Positions 17,219-28,020 of a stretch of 64,000 nucleotides of DNA are shown here, in pieces. Source of the stretch: Limimaricola variabilis. Its GTDB lineage: Bacteria; Pseudomonadota; Alphaproteobacteria; Rhodobacterales; Rhodobacteraceae. The notes beneath the pieces are model-generated. The model did not search any database and had not been told where the DNA came from. It saw only the letters and a program-made list of their open reading frames with translations. The stretch lies in the NCBI RefSeq assembly GCF_014195545.1, contig NZ_JACIBX010000011.1, positions 32,676-96,675 on the forward strand, in the 5' to 3' direction. The stretch's first letter is position 1; every line of letters begins with the position of its first letter. A program made the translations under genes and the position numbers.

Positions 17219-17752
17219 TCACGATGCCTCGGGCGCGGCATCCGGTCCCTGTGGCCCGGTCCTGCCCGGCGCCTCGTCCTCCCGCGTCTCTCCGGCCTCC
17301 TGATCCTCCTCCTCCAGCTCACGCGCCAGCCGGAAGCCGATCCGCTCGGGCGGTTCCTCGGGCTGCGGGCGGGGCAGGGCGCGCAGCAACACCGAAAGCT
17401 GGCTGACATGCTGGATCAGCTGCGCCTTGGCGCCGCTCGCATCGGTGCCGAAAAAGGTCACGATGTCGGGGTCGAAATAGCCCATCCCCTGAATCCTGAG
17501 CAGGCCGGAATGGCCACCGGTCATCGCCATCGCGACCTCGTCGCCCGGGGCCAGGTCGGCTTCGAATCGCTGGATGTAGTGGATCAGCCGCTCATAGGCC
17601 CAGCGCGCCGGGCTCTTGGACCCGGCGGGCCGGCACAGCGCCGGCGGCAATGCCTCGGGCGCGACGGCACCGTCGGCATGCACCTCGCGCAACCTGGGCA
17701 GCGCTTCGGCCTCGAGCGCCTCGGCGGCGGTGGCGATGATATGGTCGGCCAT
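17219..17752 (-). CDS. Conserved protein, probably DUF6173 family
   Basis: A 177-residue soluble protein. The conserved core is [18 protein letters not shown], then [11 protein letters not shown], then [17 protein letters not shown], then [14 protein letters not shown] associate this pattern with DUF6173, but from memory only. The C-terminus is a glutamate-rich, low-complexity tail ([15 protein letters not shown]). No catalytic motif is obvious. The start MADHIIATA at 17752 was chosen. It is divergent from accA with 128 bases between the starts. Confidence 0.72.
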   Translation of the reverse strand: MADHIIATAAEALEAEALPRLREVHADGAVAPEALPPALCRPAGSKSPARWAYERLIHYIQRFEADLAPGDEVAMAMTGGHSGLLRIQGMGYFDPDIVTFFGTDASGAKAQLIQHVSQLSVLLRALPRPQPEEPPERIGFRLARELEEEDQEAGETREDEAPGRTGPQGPDAAPEAS

Positions 17753-17880
17753 GGCAGCGGTCTCCTCGCGGCGGGAACCGTAGGGTGGCATGGGGGAGCG
17801 CGGCGTCAAGCGGCGGCGAGTTGCATGGCTTCGCCCGACGCGTCATATACGGCGTCACGAGCAAACGCAGGGGCCTTCGC

Positions 17881-18843
17881 ATGACCATCTACCTCGAATT
17901 CGAGAAGCCGCTCGCTGAGATCGAGGGCCAGGCCGAGGAGCTGCGCGCGCTGGCCCGTCGCAGCCCGGAAATGGACGTCGAGAAAGAAGCCGCCGCGCTC
18001 GACCGCAAGAGCCGCGACATGCTGGTCCAGCTCTATGGCAGCCTGACGCCCTGGCGCAAATGCCAGGTCGCGCGCCATCCCGAGCGGCCGCATTGCAAGG
18101 ATTACATCGAGCGGCTCTTCACCGAGTACACGCCGCTCGCCGGCGACCGCAATTTCGCCGACGACCATTCGGTGATGGGCGGACTGGCGCGCTTCGACGG
18201 CCGTCCGGTGGTGGTGATCGGCCACGAGAAGGGCAACGACACCAAGTCGCGCATCGAGCGCAACTTCGGCATGGCGCGCCCCGAGGGCTATCGCAAGGCG
18301 ATCCGGCTGATGGATATCGCGGATCGCTTCAACCTGCCGGTGGTGACGCTGGTCGACACGCCCGGCGCCTATCCGGGCAAGGGCGCGGAAGAGCGCGGCC
18401 AGTCCGAGGCGATCGCGCGCTCGACCGAGAAGTGCCTGCAGATCGAGGTGCCGCTGGTCTCCGTCATCATCGGCGAGGGTGGCTCGGGCGGCGCGGTGGC
18501 CTTCGCCACGGCGAACCGCGTGGCGATGCTCGAGCATTCGATCTACTCGGTGATCTCGCCCGAGGGCTGCGCCTCGATCCTGTGGAAGGATTCCGAGAAG
18601 ATGCGCGAGGCTGCCGAGGCGCTGCGCCTGACTGCGCAGGAGCTCAAGGAGCTAGGTGTCTGCGACCGGATCGTCGCCGAACCCCTGGGCGGCGCGCATC
18701 GCGACGCGAATGCGGCGATCGACGCGGTGGGCCGCGAGATCGGCAAGATGCTCGACGAGATGAAGGGCATGGACGGCAAGGCGATCCGCGCCGATCGTCG
18801 CAAGAAGTACCTCGATCTCGGCTCGAAGGGGCTGGCCGCCTGA
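17881..18843 (+). CDS. accA: Acetyl-CoA carboxylase carboxyltransferase subunit alpha
   Basis: A 320-residue alpha subunit of the carboxyltransferase, which with AccD moves the carboxyl group from biotin to acetyl-CoA to form malonyl-CoA for fatty acid synthesis. Family landmarks are the N-terminal [31 protein letters not shown] [32 protein letters not shown], and [12 protein letters not shown] forming the oxyanion/CoA site, then [12 protein letters not shown]. Length is normal. A strong hairpin follows, which separates it from the convergent flavoprotein gene. Confidence 0.97.
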   Translation: MTIYLEFEKPLAEIEGQAEELRALARRSPEMDVEKEAAALDRKSRDMLVQLYGSLTPWRKCQVARHPERPHCKDYIERLFTEYTPLAGDRNFADDHSVMGGLARFDGRPVVVIGHEKGNDTKSRIERNFGMARPEGYRKAIRLMDIADRFNLPVVTLVDTPGAYPGKGAEERGQSEAIARSTEKCLQIEVPLVSVIIGEGGSGGAVAFATANRVAMLEHSIYSVISPEGCASILWKDSEKMREAAEALRLTAQELKELGVCDRIVAEPLGGAHRDANAAIDAVGREIGKMLDEMKGMDGKAIRADRRKKYLDLGSKGLAA

Positions 18844-18877
18844 GACGCGCCCTCCCGTTCAAACTGACAAGATAACA

Positions 18878-18903
18878 AAGGCCCGGTGGAAACGCCGGGC
18901 CTT
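18878..18903. terminator. Terminator between accA and the convergent PPOX gene
   Basis: AAGGCCCGG at 18878-18886 pairs with CCGGGCCTT at 18895-18903 around an 8-base loop. Its right end contains the TAA stop of the leftward gene, so the hairpin can serve both convergent genes. Confidence 0.75.
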
Positions 18904-19507
18904 ACCACATCTTGGTCTTCGCCCGCTCCGGCCATTCGCGGTCATAGGCGTCGCCGTCGAAGCCGGCCGTCGCCTCGGCCAACATTTCGCCGACGCTGGG
19001 CAGGTCGCCGCTCTCGTCACCGCGTGTCCACAGCCCCGAGCGCATCACCGCGCGGGCGCATTGCGGGTAGGCCTCGGCCACCGTCACCACGATCACCGAG
19101 CGCGGGTGCTTGCCCTCATGGGCGAAGCGCGCGGTCAGTTCGGGGTCGTCGCTGACCACGGCGCGGCCATTGACGCGCATCACGCTGGTGGCACCGGGGA
19201 CGAGGAACATCAGACTCACCCGCCCGTCGCGGACGATGTTGCGCAGCGAATCCATGCGGTTGTTGCCGGGCCAGTCCGGCAGCATCAGCGTTCGGTCATC
19301 GGCGATCCGCACCACCGCGCCGTCATCGCCGCGCGGGCTCGCATCGGTGCCTTCCGGACCCACGGTGCTCAGCACGCAGAACCGTGCCGCGGCGATCCAG
19401 CGCGCCTGCGCCGGTGTCAGCCGGTCCGTGACCTTCGCGAGGGACGCGCCTGCGGGCTTGCGCTCGTAAAGGGCTTCGAGGGCCGCGACGGTCTCGATGA
19501 CGCGCAT
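18902..19507 (-). CDS. Pyridoxamine 5'-phosphate oxidase-like FMN-binding protein
   Basis: A 201-residue split-barrel flavoprotein of the PPOX superfamily. The core pattern is ARFCVLSTVGPEGTDASPRG, then LMLPDWPGNNRMDSLRNIV, then MRVNGRAVVSDD, then AYPQCARAVMRS. Such proteins bind FMN or related flavins and act on varied substrates, and it is not the vitamin B6 oxidase PdxH itself. Its ATG shares one base with the plsC stop, making it the last gene of the ftsE-ftsX-plsC operon. Confidence 0.85.
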   Translation of the reverse strand: MRVIETVAALEALYERKPAGASLAKVTDRLTPAQARWIAAARFCVLSTVGPEGTDASPRGDDGAVVRIADDRTLMLPDWPGNNRMDSLRNIVRDGRVSLMFLVPGATSVMRVNGRAVVSDDPELTARFAHEGKHPRSVIVVTVAEAYPQCARAVMRSGLWTRGDESGDLPSVGEMLAEATAGFDGDAYDREWPERAKTKMW

Positions 19508-20259
19508 CAGCTTTCCTTGAGCGCGAGCGGGAAGCCGGCCTCGGCCATCAGCGCGTCCGAGCGGGTTTCGACCGCCTCCTCGATCTGCTGCATGAACAGG
19601 TTCGGCGGCAGGTTCGGCGGAATCTCGGGCAGGAACTCGATGATCGCGGTGCCGGGGCGGCGCATCACGCCGCGCCGGGGCCAGAATACGCCCACGTTGC
19701 AGGCCACCGGCACGCAGGGCTGGCCCAGCTCGCGATAGAGCGCGGCGGTGCCCATCTTGTAGGGGGCGACGACGCCCGGCGCGACGCGGGTGCCCTGCGG
19801 ATAGATGATCAGCTGGCCCGGGTCGTCCCGTCCGGCGCGGACCTCTTCCATCATCTTTTTGATCGCGGCGCCACGGCGGCCCCTGTCGACCGGCACGCAG
19901 CCCATGCGCAGCGCGATCTGGCCGAGGATCGGCGCGTAGACCAGTTCCTTCTTCATGATGAAGCGGCCGCGCGGCACTGCGCCGTAGATCAGGATGATGT
20001 CGAGAAAGCTCTGGTGCTTGGCCGCGATCAGCACCTCGCCCTCGGGCGGGGTGCCGCGGATCTCGGTGCGCAGGTTCAGCAGCCAGTACGCCAGCCAGCG
20101 CACGAAGGCGCACCAGCGATGCGCGGCCGCCACCGCGCCGTCGCGGCTGCGAAGCGCCCAAGGCAGGTAGGCCAGCGCGATCGGCAGCATCGCGGCGTAG
20201 ATCAGCACGCTGAACAGGAGGCTGCGCAGCCAGCGCCAGCCATAGGCGAGGCGGCTCAT
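19507..20259 (-). CDS. plsC: 1-acyl-sn-glycerol-3-phosphate acyltransferase
   Basis: A 250-residue membrane-bound acyltransferase that converts lysophosphatidic acid to phosphatidic acid. An N-terminal hydrophobic span (about 14-35) precedes the catalytic HxxxxD motif (KHQSFLD, near residue 82) and the PQGTR motif (near 155) that binds the phosphate, then VPVACNVG. The start overlaps the end of ftsX by four bases (ATGA), and its stop overlaps the PPOX start by one, so all are likely translated in series. Confidence 0.94.
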   Translation of the reverse strand: MSRLAYGWRWLRSLLFSVLIYAAMLPIALAYLPWALRSRDGAVAAAHRWCAFVRWLAYWLLNLRTEIRGTPPEGEVLIAAKHQSFLDIILIYGAVPRGRFIMKKELVYAPILGQIALRMGCVPVDRGRRGAAIKKMMEEVRAGRDDPGQLIIYPQGTRVAPGVVAPYKMGTAALYRELGQPCVPVACNVGVFWPRRGVMRRPGTAIIEFLPEIPPNLPPNLFMQQIEEAVETRSDALMAEAGFPLALKES

Positions 20260-21161
20260 GACTGCCGCTCCAGCATCCGGCGCGCCGCGAGCCGGGTCGC
20301 GCCGAAGGCGACGACCGCGGCGAGCGGCGGGATCGTCAGCAGCCACAGCCATTGCGCCCCGGCAAAGCGGATCCCGGTGAGCACGCTGCCGCTGTCGTCG
20401 CCACCGCCCGGCAGCAGTGCGACCAGCAGCCCGCCCAGCACCGTGCCGAGGCCCGCACCTGCCAGCGCGCGCAGCGTGAAGCGGCGGACGAAGGCGCGGG
20501 CGATATAGGCGTCGCGCGCGCCCACCAGCCGCAGCACCCGGATCACCTGAGCATTGGCCGAAAGCGCCGAATGCGCGGCCAGCGTGATCATCGTCGCCGT
20601 CGCCGCGCCGATCAGCAGCAGCGCGAGCGCGCCCATGCCGCGCAGGCGTCCGGCGGCGGCGACCAGCGGCGCGCGCCAGCGGGTGTGATCGTCGAGCACG
20701 GCGCCCGGCACCTCGGCCTGCAGCCGCGCCCGAAGGCCGGTGGCATCGAAGCCGCGGCCTTCCTCGACGACCTCGATCAGCCGGGGAATCGCGAGCGCGT
20801 CGAGCGGCAGCTCGGGTCCGAACCAGGGTGTCAGCAAGGCCTGCTCCTCTTCGCTGTCCAGCGCCCGGGCCGAGGCGACGCCCGGCGTGGTGCGCAGCAG
20901 TTCCAGCGCGGCGGCGACCTGCGCGTCCATCTGTTCGGCCGGGGCCGAGATCCGCAGCGTCGCGCTTTGCGACAGCTCGTCGGACCAACGCGTCGCGAGC
21001 CGGCCGGCAGCCAGCGACAGCGCCAGCGCGAACACCGCCAGCAGCGCCATGGCAGTGGCGGTGAACAGGGTGAGCCGGGCGGTGAAGCCGGTGGGCGGCA
21101 CCGAGCGATCGGCCTGCACGTCGCCCGCCAGCAGCGACAGCGCCATGCGCAGCGCGCTCAT
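20256..21161 (-). CDS. ftsX: Cell division protein FtsX
   Basis: A 301-residue permease-type partner of FtsE. It has a cytoplasmic N-terminus, a first transmembrane segment (LFTATAMALLAVFALALSLAA near 32-52), a periplasmic domain of about 110 residues, and three C-terminal spans, including the conserved VIRVLRLVGARDAYIARAFV loop. FtsEX links ATP hydrolysis to activation of septal peptidoglycan hydrolases. ATGA overlaps on both sides join it to ftsE and plsC. Confidence 0.9.
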   Translation of the reverse strand: MSALRMALSLLAGDVQADRSVPPTGFTARLTLFTATAMALLAVFALALSLAAGRLATRWSDELSQSATLRISAPAEQMDAQVAAALELLRTTPGVASARALDSEEEQALLTPWFGPELPLDALAIPRLIEVVEEGRGFDATGLRARLQAEVPGAVLDDHTRWRAPLVAAAGRLRGMGALALLLIGAATATMITLAAHSALSANAQVIRVLRLVGARDAYIARAFVRRFTLRALAGAGLGTVLGGLLVALLPGGGDDSGSVLTGIRFAGAQWLWLLTIPPLAAVVAFGATRLAARRMLERQS

Positions 21162-21832
21162 AGATCCGCCCCCGCGGCGATCAGCTGCCGGTCCTTGAGC
21201 CTGAGCGTGCGCACCGAGACCTGCGCCTTGGCGGCCCGGATCAGGTTGAGGTCGTGGGTGGCGATCAGCACCGCCTTGCCCATGCGGTTGAGCTCGACCA
21301 GCAGCGACAGCAGCCGCTGCGACATCTCCCAGTCGATGTTGCCGGTCGGCTCGTCGGCGATGATCACCTCGGGCGACATGATCACGGCCCGGGCCAGCGC
21401 CGCGCGCTGTCGTTCGCCACCCGACAGCTCCGGCGGTCGGCGCTCGGCGTGGCGGGTCAGCCCGACCCAGCCCAGCAGGTCGGGAAGGTAGGCCGCCGCC
21501 TCGTGGTGCCGCCCCGCGACAGTGAGCGGTAGCGCCACGTTCTCGGCCAGCGGCAGATGGTCGAGGAACTGACAGTCTTGGTGCACCACGCCGATCCGCC
21601 GACGGTTGAGCGCCAATGCATCGCGGGCCATGCCGGTCGTGGCCTCGCCCCAGAACGCAACCTCGCCCGAGGTCGGCACCAGGTCGCCGTAGCACAGCTT
21701 GAGCAGGGTGGTCTTGCCCGCGCCGGAGGGGCCGGTAAGGAAATGGAACGATCCGGGCGCGAGCGACAGCGACAGGCCGGAGAACAATTCTCCGCCGCCG
21801 TAACTATAGGCCACGTCCCGAAGCTCGATCAC
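21158..21832 (-). CDS. ftsE: Cell division ATP-binding protein FtsE
   Basis: A 224-residue ABC ATPase. It has Walker A GPSGAGKT at 34-41, LSGGERQR signature and Walker B VIIADEPTGN, and the FtsE-typical phrase LLKLCYGDLVPTSGEV. The start is a GTG at 21832 (reading VIELRDVAYSYGG) with AGGGGA at suitable spacing. Longer in-frame extensions overlap non-coding DNA. It heads the leftward operon ftsE-ftsX-plsC-PPOX and is divergent from the zinc-ribbon gene, with 166 bases between starts. Confidence 0.94.
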   Translation of the reverse strand: MIELRDVAYSYGGGELFSGLSLSLAPGSFHFLTGPSGAGKTTLLKLCYGDLVPTSGEVAFWGEATTGMARDALALNRRRIGVVHQDCQFLDHLPLAENVALPLTVAGRHHEAAAYLPDLLGWVGLTRHAERRPPELSGGERQRAALARAVIMSPEVIIADEPTGNIDWEMSQRLLSLLVELNRMGKAVLIATHDLNLIRAAKAQVSVRTLRLKDRQLIAAGADL

Positions 21833-21998
21833 TGCCGTCCCCTGTCTCTCGCTTCCTTCTGCCCGACCGGCGCCGGGGTTGCAATTGCAGCGCTGCATCA
21901 TCGGGGCACCGCCGGGCGGCGCGTTCTTGGCGATGGGGCGGCGTGGGGCTAGTTTGGCCCGGTAGCCGGTCCGGCCCGGGCGCGAGGGGATGATACGA

Positions 21999-23657
<1,659 letters not shown>

Positions 23658-23667
23658 GGCGCAGCGC

Positions 23668-26154
23668 TCAGAACAGGTCGAGCAGCCTTTCGAGATAGTC
23701 GCGCTCGGCGCGCGGGCGTTCGCGCTCGGCGGCGCGCCGGCGGATCTCTCCCAGCAGCTCCTCGGCGCGTCGCGCCGGGTCGGTGCCTTCGAGCATCGAA
23801 TCGTCGGTGCCGGCGCCACCGCGCCCGGCGGTGTCGCGGCCCAGCGGGTCGCGCTGTCCGGCGCCGTCGCCGCGCTGCCCCTCGCCGGGCTCGCCCGGCT
23901 CGCCCCGTTCGCCTTGGGCCAGCGCCTCGCCCAGCTCGCGCGCAGCGCCGCGCAGCGCCTCGGTCGCCTCGGCCTGACGGTCGATCGCCCCGGCAAGATC
24001 GTCGCGCCGCAGCGCCTCCTCGGCCCCGTCCATCGCCCGGCCGGCCCGGTCGAGCGCCTCCTCCGCGCGGCGCGCGGCATCGCCGTCCAGCCGGGGCAGG
24101 GCACCGCGCTGGCGCGCCAGTTCGTCGCGCAGCGCCTGCTGGCGATCCGCGAGGCTGCCCGGGCCCGGCATGTCGTCCTCGCCGGGTTGACCCTGGCCCG
24201 GCTGGTCCTGGCCCTGCTGACCTTGCTGACCCTGGCCGGGCTGGCCTTGGGGCCCCTGCGGCTGGCCGCTGCGGCCGTTGAAGCGGTCCTGCAGCTCACG
24301 GAACGCCTCGTCCGAAAGCTCCTGCTGATCGCGCAGCGACTCCTGCAGGTCCTGCATGGAGCGCTGCCCCGGCGTGGAAGGGCCGCTGCCCTCACCCTGC
24401 GCCACCTGCAGGTTCTCCATCATGCGATTGAGCTGCTCCATCAGCTCGGCCGCCTCGGCCATCCGGCCTTCTTCCATCAGCTCCTGGATCCGGTCCATCA
24501 GCGCCTGGAGCTCGTCCTGGGTGATCTCCATGCTCTCGCCCTGGCCGGTCTGGGGCTCGTCGAGCCCGTCCTCGGCCGGCTGCGCATTCTCGGCCAGCAT
24601 CCGCAGATACTCGTCGGTGGCGGCGCGCAGCTCGTCCATCAGCTCGGCGATCTCGTCGGGGCTGGCGCCGTCCCGCATCGCCTGGGCGAGCCGCTCCTGC
24701 GCCCGGCGCAGCCGTTCGCGCGCATCGGCCAGCGTGCCGTCTTCGAGCTGCACGGCGAGGTCCCACAGCGCCTTCGCAATCTCGTCCTGCGCCTCGACGG
24801 TAAGCCCGCCCTCGGTCCGGCGCAGCGTGTCGAGCCGCCGCAGCGCCACCCGCAGCCGCAGATAGGTGGCCTCGTCCGGGAACACCTCCTCGGGCCGATG
24901 CGACACCGCGCGCAGCAGGTCGACCACCCGACCGGCATTGTCGCGCGACCACAAGAGGTCGCGCCGCTGCTCGGCCACGGCGCGGGCGACCGGCTGGAAG
25001 AAGCGGCGGCCGGGCAGGGTGGCGGGGTAGGGCTGCGCCGCGCCGGTCTGGTCCGCCGCGTCGCTCACCTCGAGCGTGATCCGGACCGGCATGTTGGCAA
25101 AGGGATGCTCGGAAAAGTCGCCTGCGAGGATTTCCTCGATCTCGCGGCGGTCTCCGGTGAATGGCATCGGGAGGTCGACCACCAGCGCCTCGCGCGGATC
25201 GGGTTCGGCCACCAGACCATGGGCCCGCTCCACCGCCTCGACATCGAGGGTGATGCTCGCCTGACCAGCGACCACGCCGTGGTCGTCGCTGGCCCGGAAG
25301 GGCAGGGTCATCTGCCCCGGCCCGGCGGTGTCCAAAGGCCCGGCGACCGAAACCTGCGGCGTGGCGTCGGGGATCGCCCGCACCTCCCATTCGGCGCCGC
25401 CCGGCCCGTCGATCGCGATCCGGCCGTCACGGATGACGGTGAAGGACTGTTCGGGCGCCGAGGCGGCAGGCAGCTCGCCGGTGCGGCCCGAGACGGTCTC
25501 CGACAGGGTCAGCGCGCCGATCTCGCCATAGAGCCGCACGGTGATCTCACTGTTCTCGGGAACCGCGAGCGCGCCGGGCGGCTGGTCGGCGAGGTAGAGG
25601 GCCGGCTGGCCCGTATGGGCGGGCGGTTCGATCCAGCCTTCCCAGACCGGGCCCTGCGCGAGGCCATCCGTGCCGCCCGGCGTCAGCGCGGTGACCGAGC
25701 CCAGCCGCCAGACCGAGCCGAACAGCAGCGCCGTCAGCAGAAACAGCAGCGCGATGTAGCGCAGTCCGAAGGGGTCGCGCGCCGCGAGGCGCAGATCGGG
25801 ACGGGCGGCGGGTGCGTTGGCGCTGCGGGCCCGCATCCGTTCCTGATGCGCGGCCCAGAGCGCCTCGGCCCCGCTGTCGCCTCGGCCCGTCGCCTGCGCA
25901 TCCAGAAGCGCCGAGACCGGCCGTCCGGGCAGGCTGCGGTCTAGCCGGTCGAGCGCCTCCGCACGGGAGGGCCAGCGGAACCGCCAGAGCCCCCATCTGA
26001 GACCGGCAAGCCCGCCGAGGATCGCCAGCACCGCCCAGCCCCAGAACGCCTCGACCGGCAGCCGGTCCTGCCAGCCCGCGATCAGCGGCGCCAGCGCCAG
26101 CGCGATCACCGTCCAGAGCGGCCAGAAGGCGCGCAGCAGCCGTTCGGCCACCAT
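23668..26154 (-). CDS. TIGR02302-type (DUF4175) membrane protein
   Basis: An 828-residue protein typical of alphaproteobacteria. N-terminal hydrophobic spans lie at about 10-25, 40-55 and 130-150. A large periplasmic-like region follows with beta-rich stretches (SQGSFTV-like SFTVIRDG, SVAGPLDTAGPG), then a long alpha-helical region (residues about 400-620), a Gln/Gly/Pro-rich collagen-like segment (GQPGQGQQGQQGQ, near 640), and a charged helical C-terminus (RDYLERLLDLF). Function is unknown. The ATG at 26154 is the first standard start. The frame stays open 21 further codons to a CTG at 26217 with plausible coding sequence, so the true N-terminus may be longer. Confidence 0.85.
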   Translation of the reverse strand: MVAERLLRAFWPLWTVIALALAPLIAGWQDRLPVEAFWGWAVLAILGGLAGLRWGLWRFRWPSRAEALDRLDRSLPGRPVSALLDAQATGRGDSGAEALWAAHQERMRARSANAPAARPDLRLAARDPFGLRYIALLFLLTALLFGSVWRLGSVTALTPGGTDGLAQGPVWEGWIEPPAHTGQPALYLADQPPGALAVPENSEITVRLYGEIGALTLSETVSGRTGELPAASAPEQSFTVIRDGRIAIDGPGGAEWEVRAIPDATPQVSVAGPLDTAGPGQMTLPFRASDDHGVVAGQASITLDVEAVERAHGLVAEPDPREALVVDLPMPFTGDRREIEEILAGDFSEHPFANMPVRITLEVSDAADQTGAAQPYPATLPGRRFFQPVARAVAEQRRDLLWSRDNAGRVVDLLRAVSHRPEEVFPDEATYLRLRVALRRLDTLRRTEGGLTVEAQDEIAKALWDLAVQLEDGTLADARERLRRAQERLAQAMRDGASPDEIAELMDELRAATDEYLRMLAENAQPAEDGLDEPQTGQGESMEITQDELQALMDRIQELMEEGRMAEAAELMEQLNRMMENLQVAQGEGSGPSTPGQRSMQDLQESLRDQQELSDEAFRELQDRFNGRSGQPQGPQGQPGQGQQGQQGQDQPGQGQPGEDDMPGPGSLADRQQALRDELARQRGALPRLDGDAARRAEEALDRAGRAMDGAEEALRRDDLAGAIDRQAEATEALRGAARELGEALAQGERGEPGEPGEGQRGDGAGQRDPLGRDTAGRGGAGTDDSMLEGTDPARRAEELLGEIRRRAAERERPRAERDYLERLLDLF

Positions 26155-26254
26155 CCCGGCGCGGGTCAGCGCGGCAGGGCGTTTCAGATGCGACAGGGGA
26201 TCGCGGGTCTCGGTCAGGGTCCGGGTGCTCCGTGGCGTTGCGGGATCGTCTCCA

Positions 26255-27520
26255 TCATAGCCATTCGGGGATGCTATCGCGCGCGATCATTTCCTCATAG
26301 CTCGGGCGGCGGCGGATAACCGCGAATTGATCATCCCGCACCAGCACTTCCGGCACCAGAGGGCGGGCGTTGTATTCGCTCGCCATCGCCGCGCCATAGG
26401 CCCCGGCGGAACGGAAGGCCACGAGGTCGCCCTCGGCCACTGGCGGCAGTTCGCGGCCGCGCGCGAAGGTATCGCCGGTCTCGCAGACCGGGCCGACGAT
26501 GTCCCAGGGCCGGGTCTCGGCGCCCGCCGCGGCCTCGGCCACGGGGATGATGTCGTGATGCGCCTCGTACATGGCCGGGCGGATCAGGTCGTTCATCGCG
26601 GCGTCGAGGATCAGGAAGTCGCGGCCCTCGCCGGATTTCGCATAGATCACCCGGCTGACCAGCAGCCCGGCATTGCCGGCGACCAGACGGCCCGGCTCGA
26701 TCTCGATCTCGCAGCCCAGATGGCCGACCGTGCGCCGGATCAGCGCGCCGTAGTCGAAGGGGAGCGGCGGCGCCTCGTTGACCCGCTCATAGGGGATGCC
26801 CAAGCCCCCGCCGAGATCGAGGCGGCGGATGTCGTGGCCGTCGGCGCGCAGCGTCTCGGTGAGCTCGGCCACCTTGGTGAAGGCCGCCTCGAAGGGCGCG
26901 AGCTCGGTGAGCTGCGAGCCGATATGCACGTCGATGCCGATCACCTCGATGCCGGGCAGGGCAGCGGCCAGCGCGTAGACCTCGCGCGCCCGCTTGATCG
27001 GGATGCCGAACTTGTTCTCGGACTTGCCGGTGGCGATCTTGGCGTGGGTCTTGGCGTCGACGTCGGGATTGACGCGGATGGTGATCGGCGCCGTGCGGCC
27101 CAGACCGCTCGCCACTTCCGACAGCGCCCGCAGTTCGGGCTCGCTCTCGACGTTGAACTGGCGGATGCCGCCTTCGAGCGCCATGCGCATCTCGTCGCGG
27201 GTCTTGCCGACGCCCGAGAAGACGATCCGCTCGCCCGGCACGCCGGCGGCGCGGGCGCGGGCGTATTCCCCACCCGAAACGATGTCCATGCCGGCGCCCG
27301 CCTCGCCCAGAAGCTTGAGCACCGCGACGTTGCCCAGCGACTTCACCGCGAAGCAGACCAGATGCGGCATGCCGTCCAGCGCTTCCTGGAACAGCCTGAA
27401 GTGGCGCAGCAGCGTCGCGGCCGAGTAGACGTAGACCGGGGTGCCGACCTCGGCCACGATTTCGGAGATCGAGACGTCCTCGGCCATCAGCTGGCCGTCA
27501 CGATAGAGAAAATGGTCCAA
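26255..27520 (-). CDS. lysA: Diaminopimelate decarboxylase
   Basis: A 421-residue PLP enzyme that decarboxylates meso-diaminopimelate to L-lysine. The PLP lysine lies in CFAVKSLGNVAVLKLL near residue 58. Further motifs are SGGEYARA, RVNPDVDAKTHAKI, DVHIGSQL, LDLGGGLGIPY, EPGRLVAGNAG, GPVCETGDTFARGR and the C-terminal GAYGAAMASEYNARP. The start codon is TTG at 27520 (DHFLYRDG follows), with GGAG upstream. The first ATG would remove conserved residues. argH lies two genes upstream, forming an amino acid biosynthesis group. Confidence 0.96.
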   Translation of the reverse strand: MDHFLYRDGQLMAEDVSISEIVAEVGTPVYVYSAATLLRHFRLFQEALDGMPHLVCFAVKSLGNVAVLKLLGEAGAGMDIVSGGEYARARAAGVPGERIVFSGVGKTRDEMRMALEGGIRQFNVESEPELRALSEVASGLGRTAPITIRVNPDVDAKTHAKIATGKSENKFGIPIKRAREVYALAAALPGIEVIGIDVHIGSQLTELAPFEAAFTKVAELTETLRADGHDIRRLDLGGGLGIPYERVNEAPPLPFDYGALIRRTVGHLGCEIEIEPGRLVAGNAGLLVSRVIYAKSGEGRDFLILDAAMNDLIRPAMYEAHHDIIPVAEAAAGAETRPWDIVGPVCETGDTFARGRELPPVAEGDLVAFRSAGAYGAAMASEYNARPLVPEVLVRDDQFAVIRRRPSYEEMIARDSIPEWL

Positions 27521-27589
27521 GGTCCCGCTCCGCTTGCCGATATGCGCCGCGTCTTAGCAGATCGGGCCGCAATCGCCAGCGGCGCGGCG

Positions 27590-27895
27590 TCACAGCGGCC
27601 GGGTGCGTAGGAACAGGTAGAGCGGCAGGCCGCAGCCGACGCCGATCAGGATCGTCGCGGGAATCGCGGCCAGTGCCTCCCAGTTGCGGCGCACCCGCAC
27701 CTCCGAGAGGATCCAGATCGTCAGCGCCACCCCGGCGATGGTGGCGTCCCACATCAGCCCCGTCGTGGCCGGGTTGGCCCGCCAGGCGGCGAACAGCCCC
27801 GACCAGGAATATCCGTTCTGCGCGAACCAGGCGACGAACCAGCGCATCGGGTGCAGCGCGCCCCAGATCGCCAGCGCCAGCCAGAGCCACCTCAC
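27590..27895 (-). CDS. DUF2834-type small membrane protein
   Basis: A 101-residue integral membrane protein with about three hydrophobic spans (LWLALAIWGALHPM, AGVALTIWILSEV, ATILIGVGCGLPLYLFL) and a conserved ALHPMRWFVAWFAQNG loop. Pattern and size fit DUF2834, function unknown. The start is a GTG at 27895 that overlaps the stop of the upstream mini-lipoprotein by four bases (GTGA). It sits between argH and lysA. Confidence 0.78.
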   Translation of the reverse strand: MRWLWLALAIWGALHPMRWFVAWFAQNGYSWSGLFAAWRANPATTGLMWDATIAGVALTIWILSEVRVRRNWEALAAIPATILIGVGCGLPLYLFLRTRPL

Positions 27896-28020
27896 GGCAG
27901 CCCGCCCAAGCGACGATCGGTGCCGGTCTCACCATAGGGCAGCGTGGCGCCGGGCGCCTCGGGCACGCCGCCTGCGCCGCAGGCGGCCAGCAGCACCAGC
28001 GCCAGAAGCGCGAGCCTCAC
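27892..28020 (-). CDS. 42-residue putative lipoprotein
   Basis: A very short lipoprotein: GTG start, hydrophobic signal [12 protein letters not shown] with lipobox cysteine C14, then a 28-residue proline/glycine-rich tail ending RRLGGLP. The start overlaps the argH stop (GTGA) and the stop overlaps the DUF2834 start (GTGA). This strongly supports real translation despite the size. Small lipoproteins next to lysA in other proteobacteria include LptM, which helps assemble the LPS translocon. The usual Lys-Gly-Pro-Leu motif after the cysteine is not seen, so identity with LptM is only positional inference. Confidence 0.72.
   Translation of the reverse strand: MRLALLALVLLAACGAGGVPEAPGATLPYGETGTDRRLGGLP

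Noticed and set aside
18844..20161. Minus-strand reading of an extended PPOX protein reaching 20161
   Set aside because: The upstream half lies inside plsC in another frame. The ATG at 19507 overlaps the plsC stop and gives a normal-length flavoprotein.
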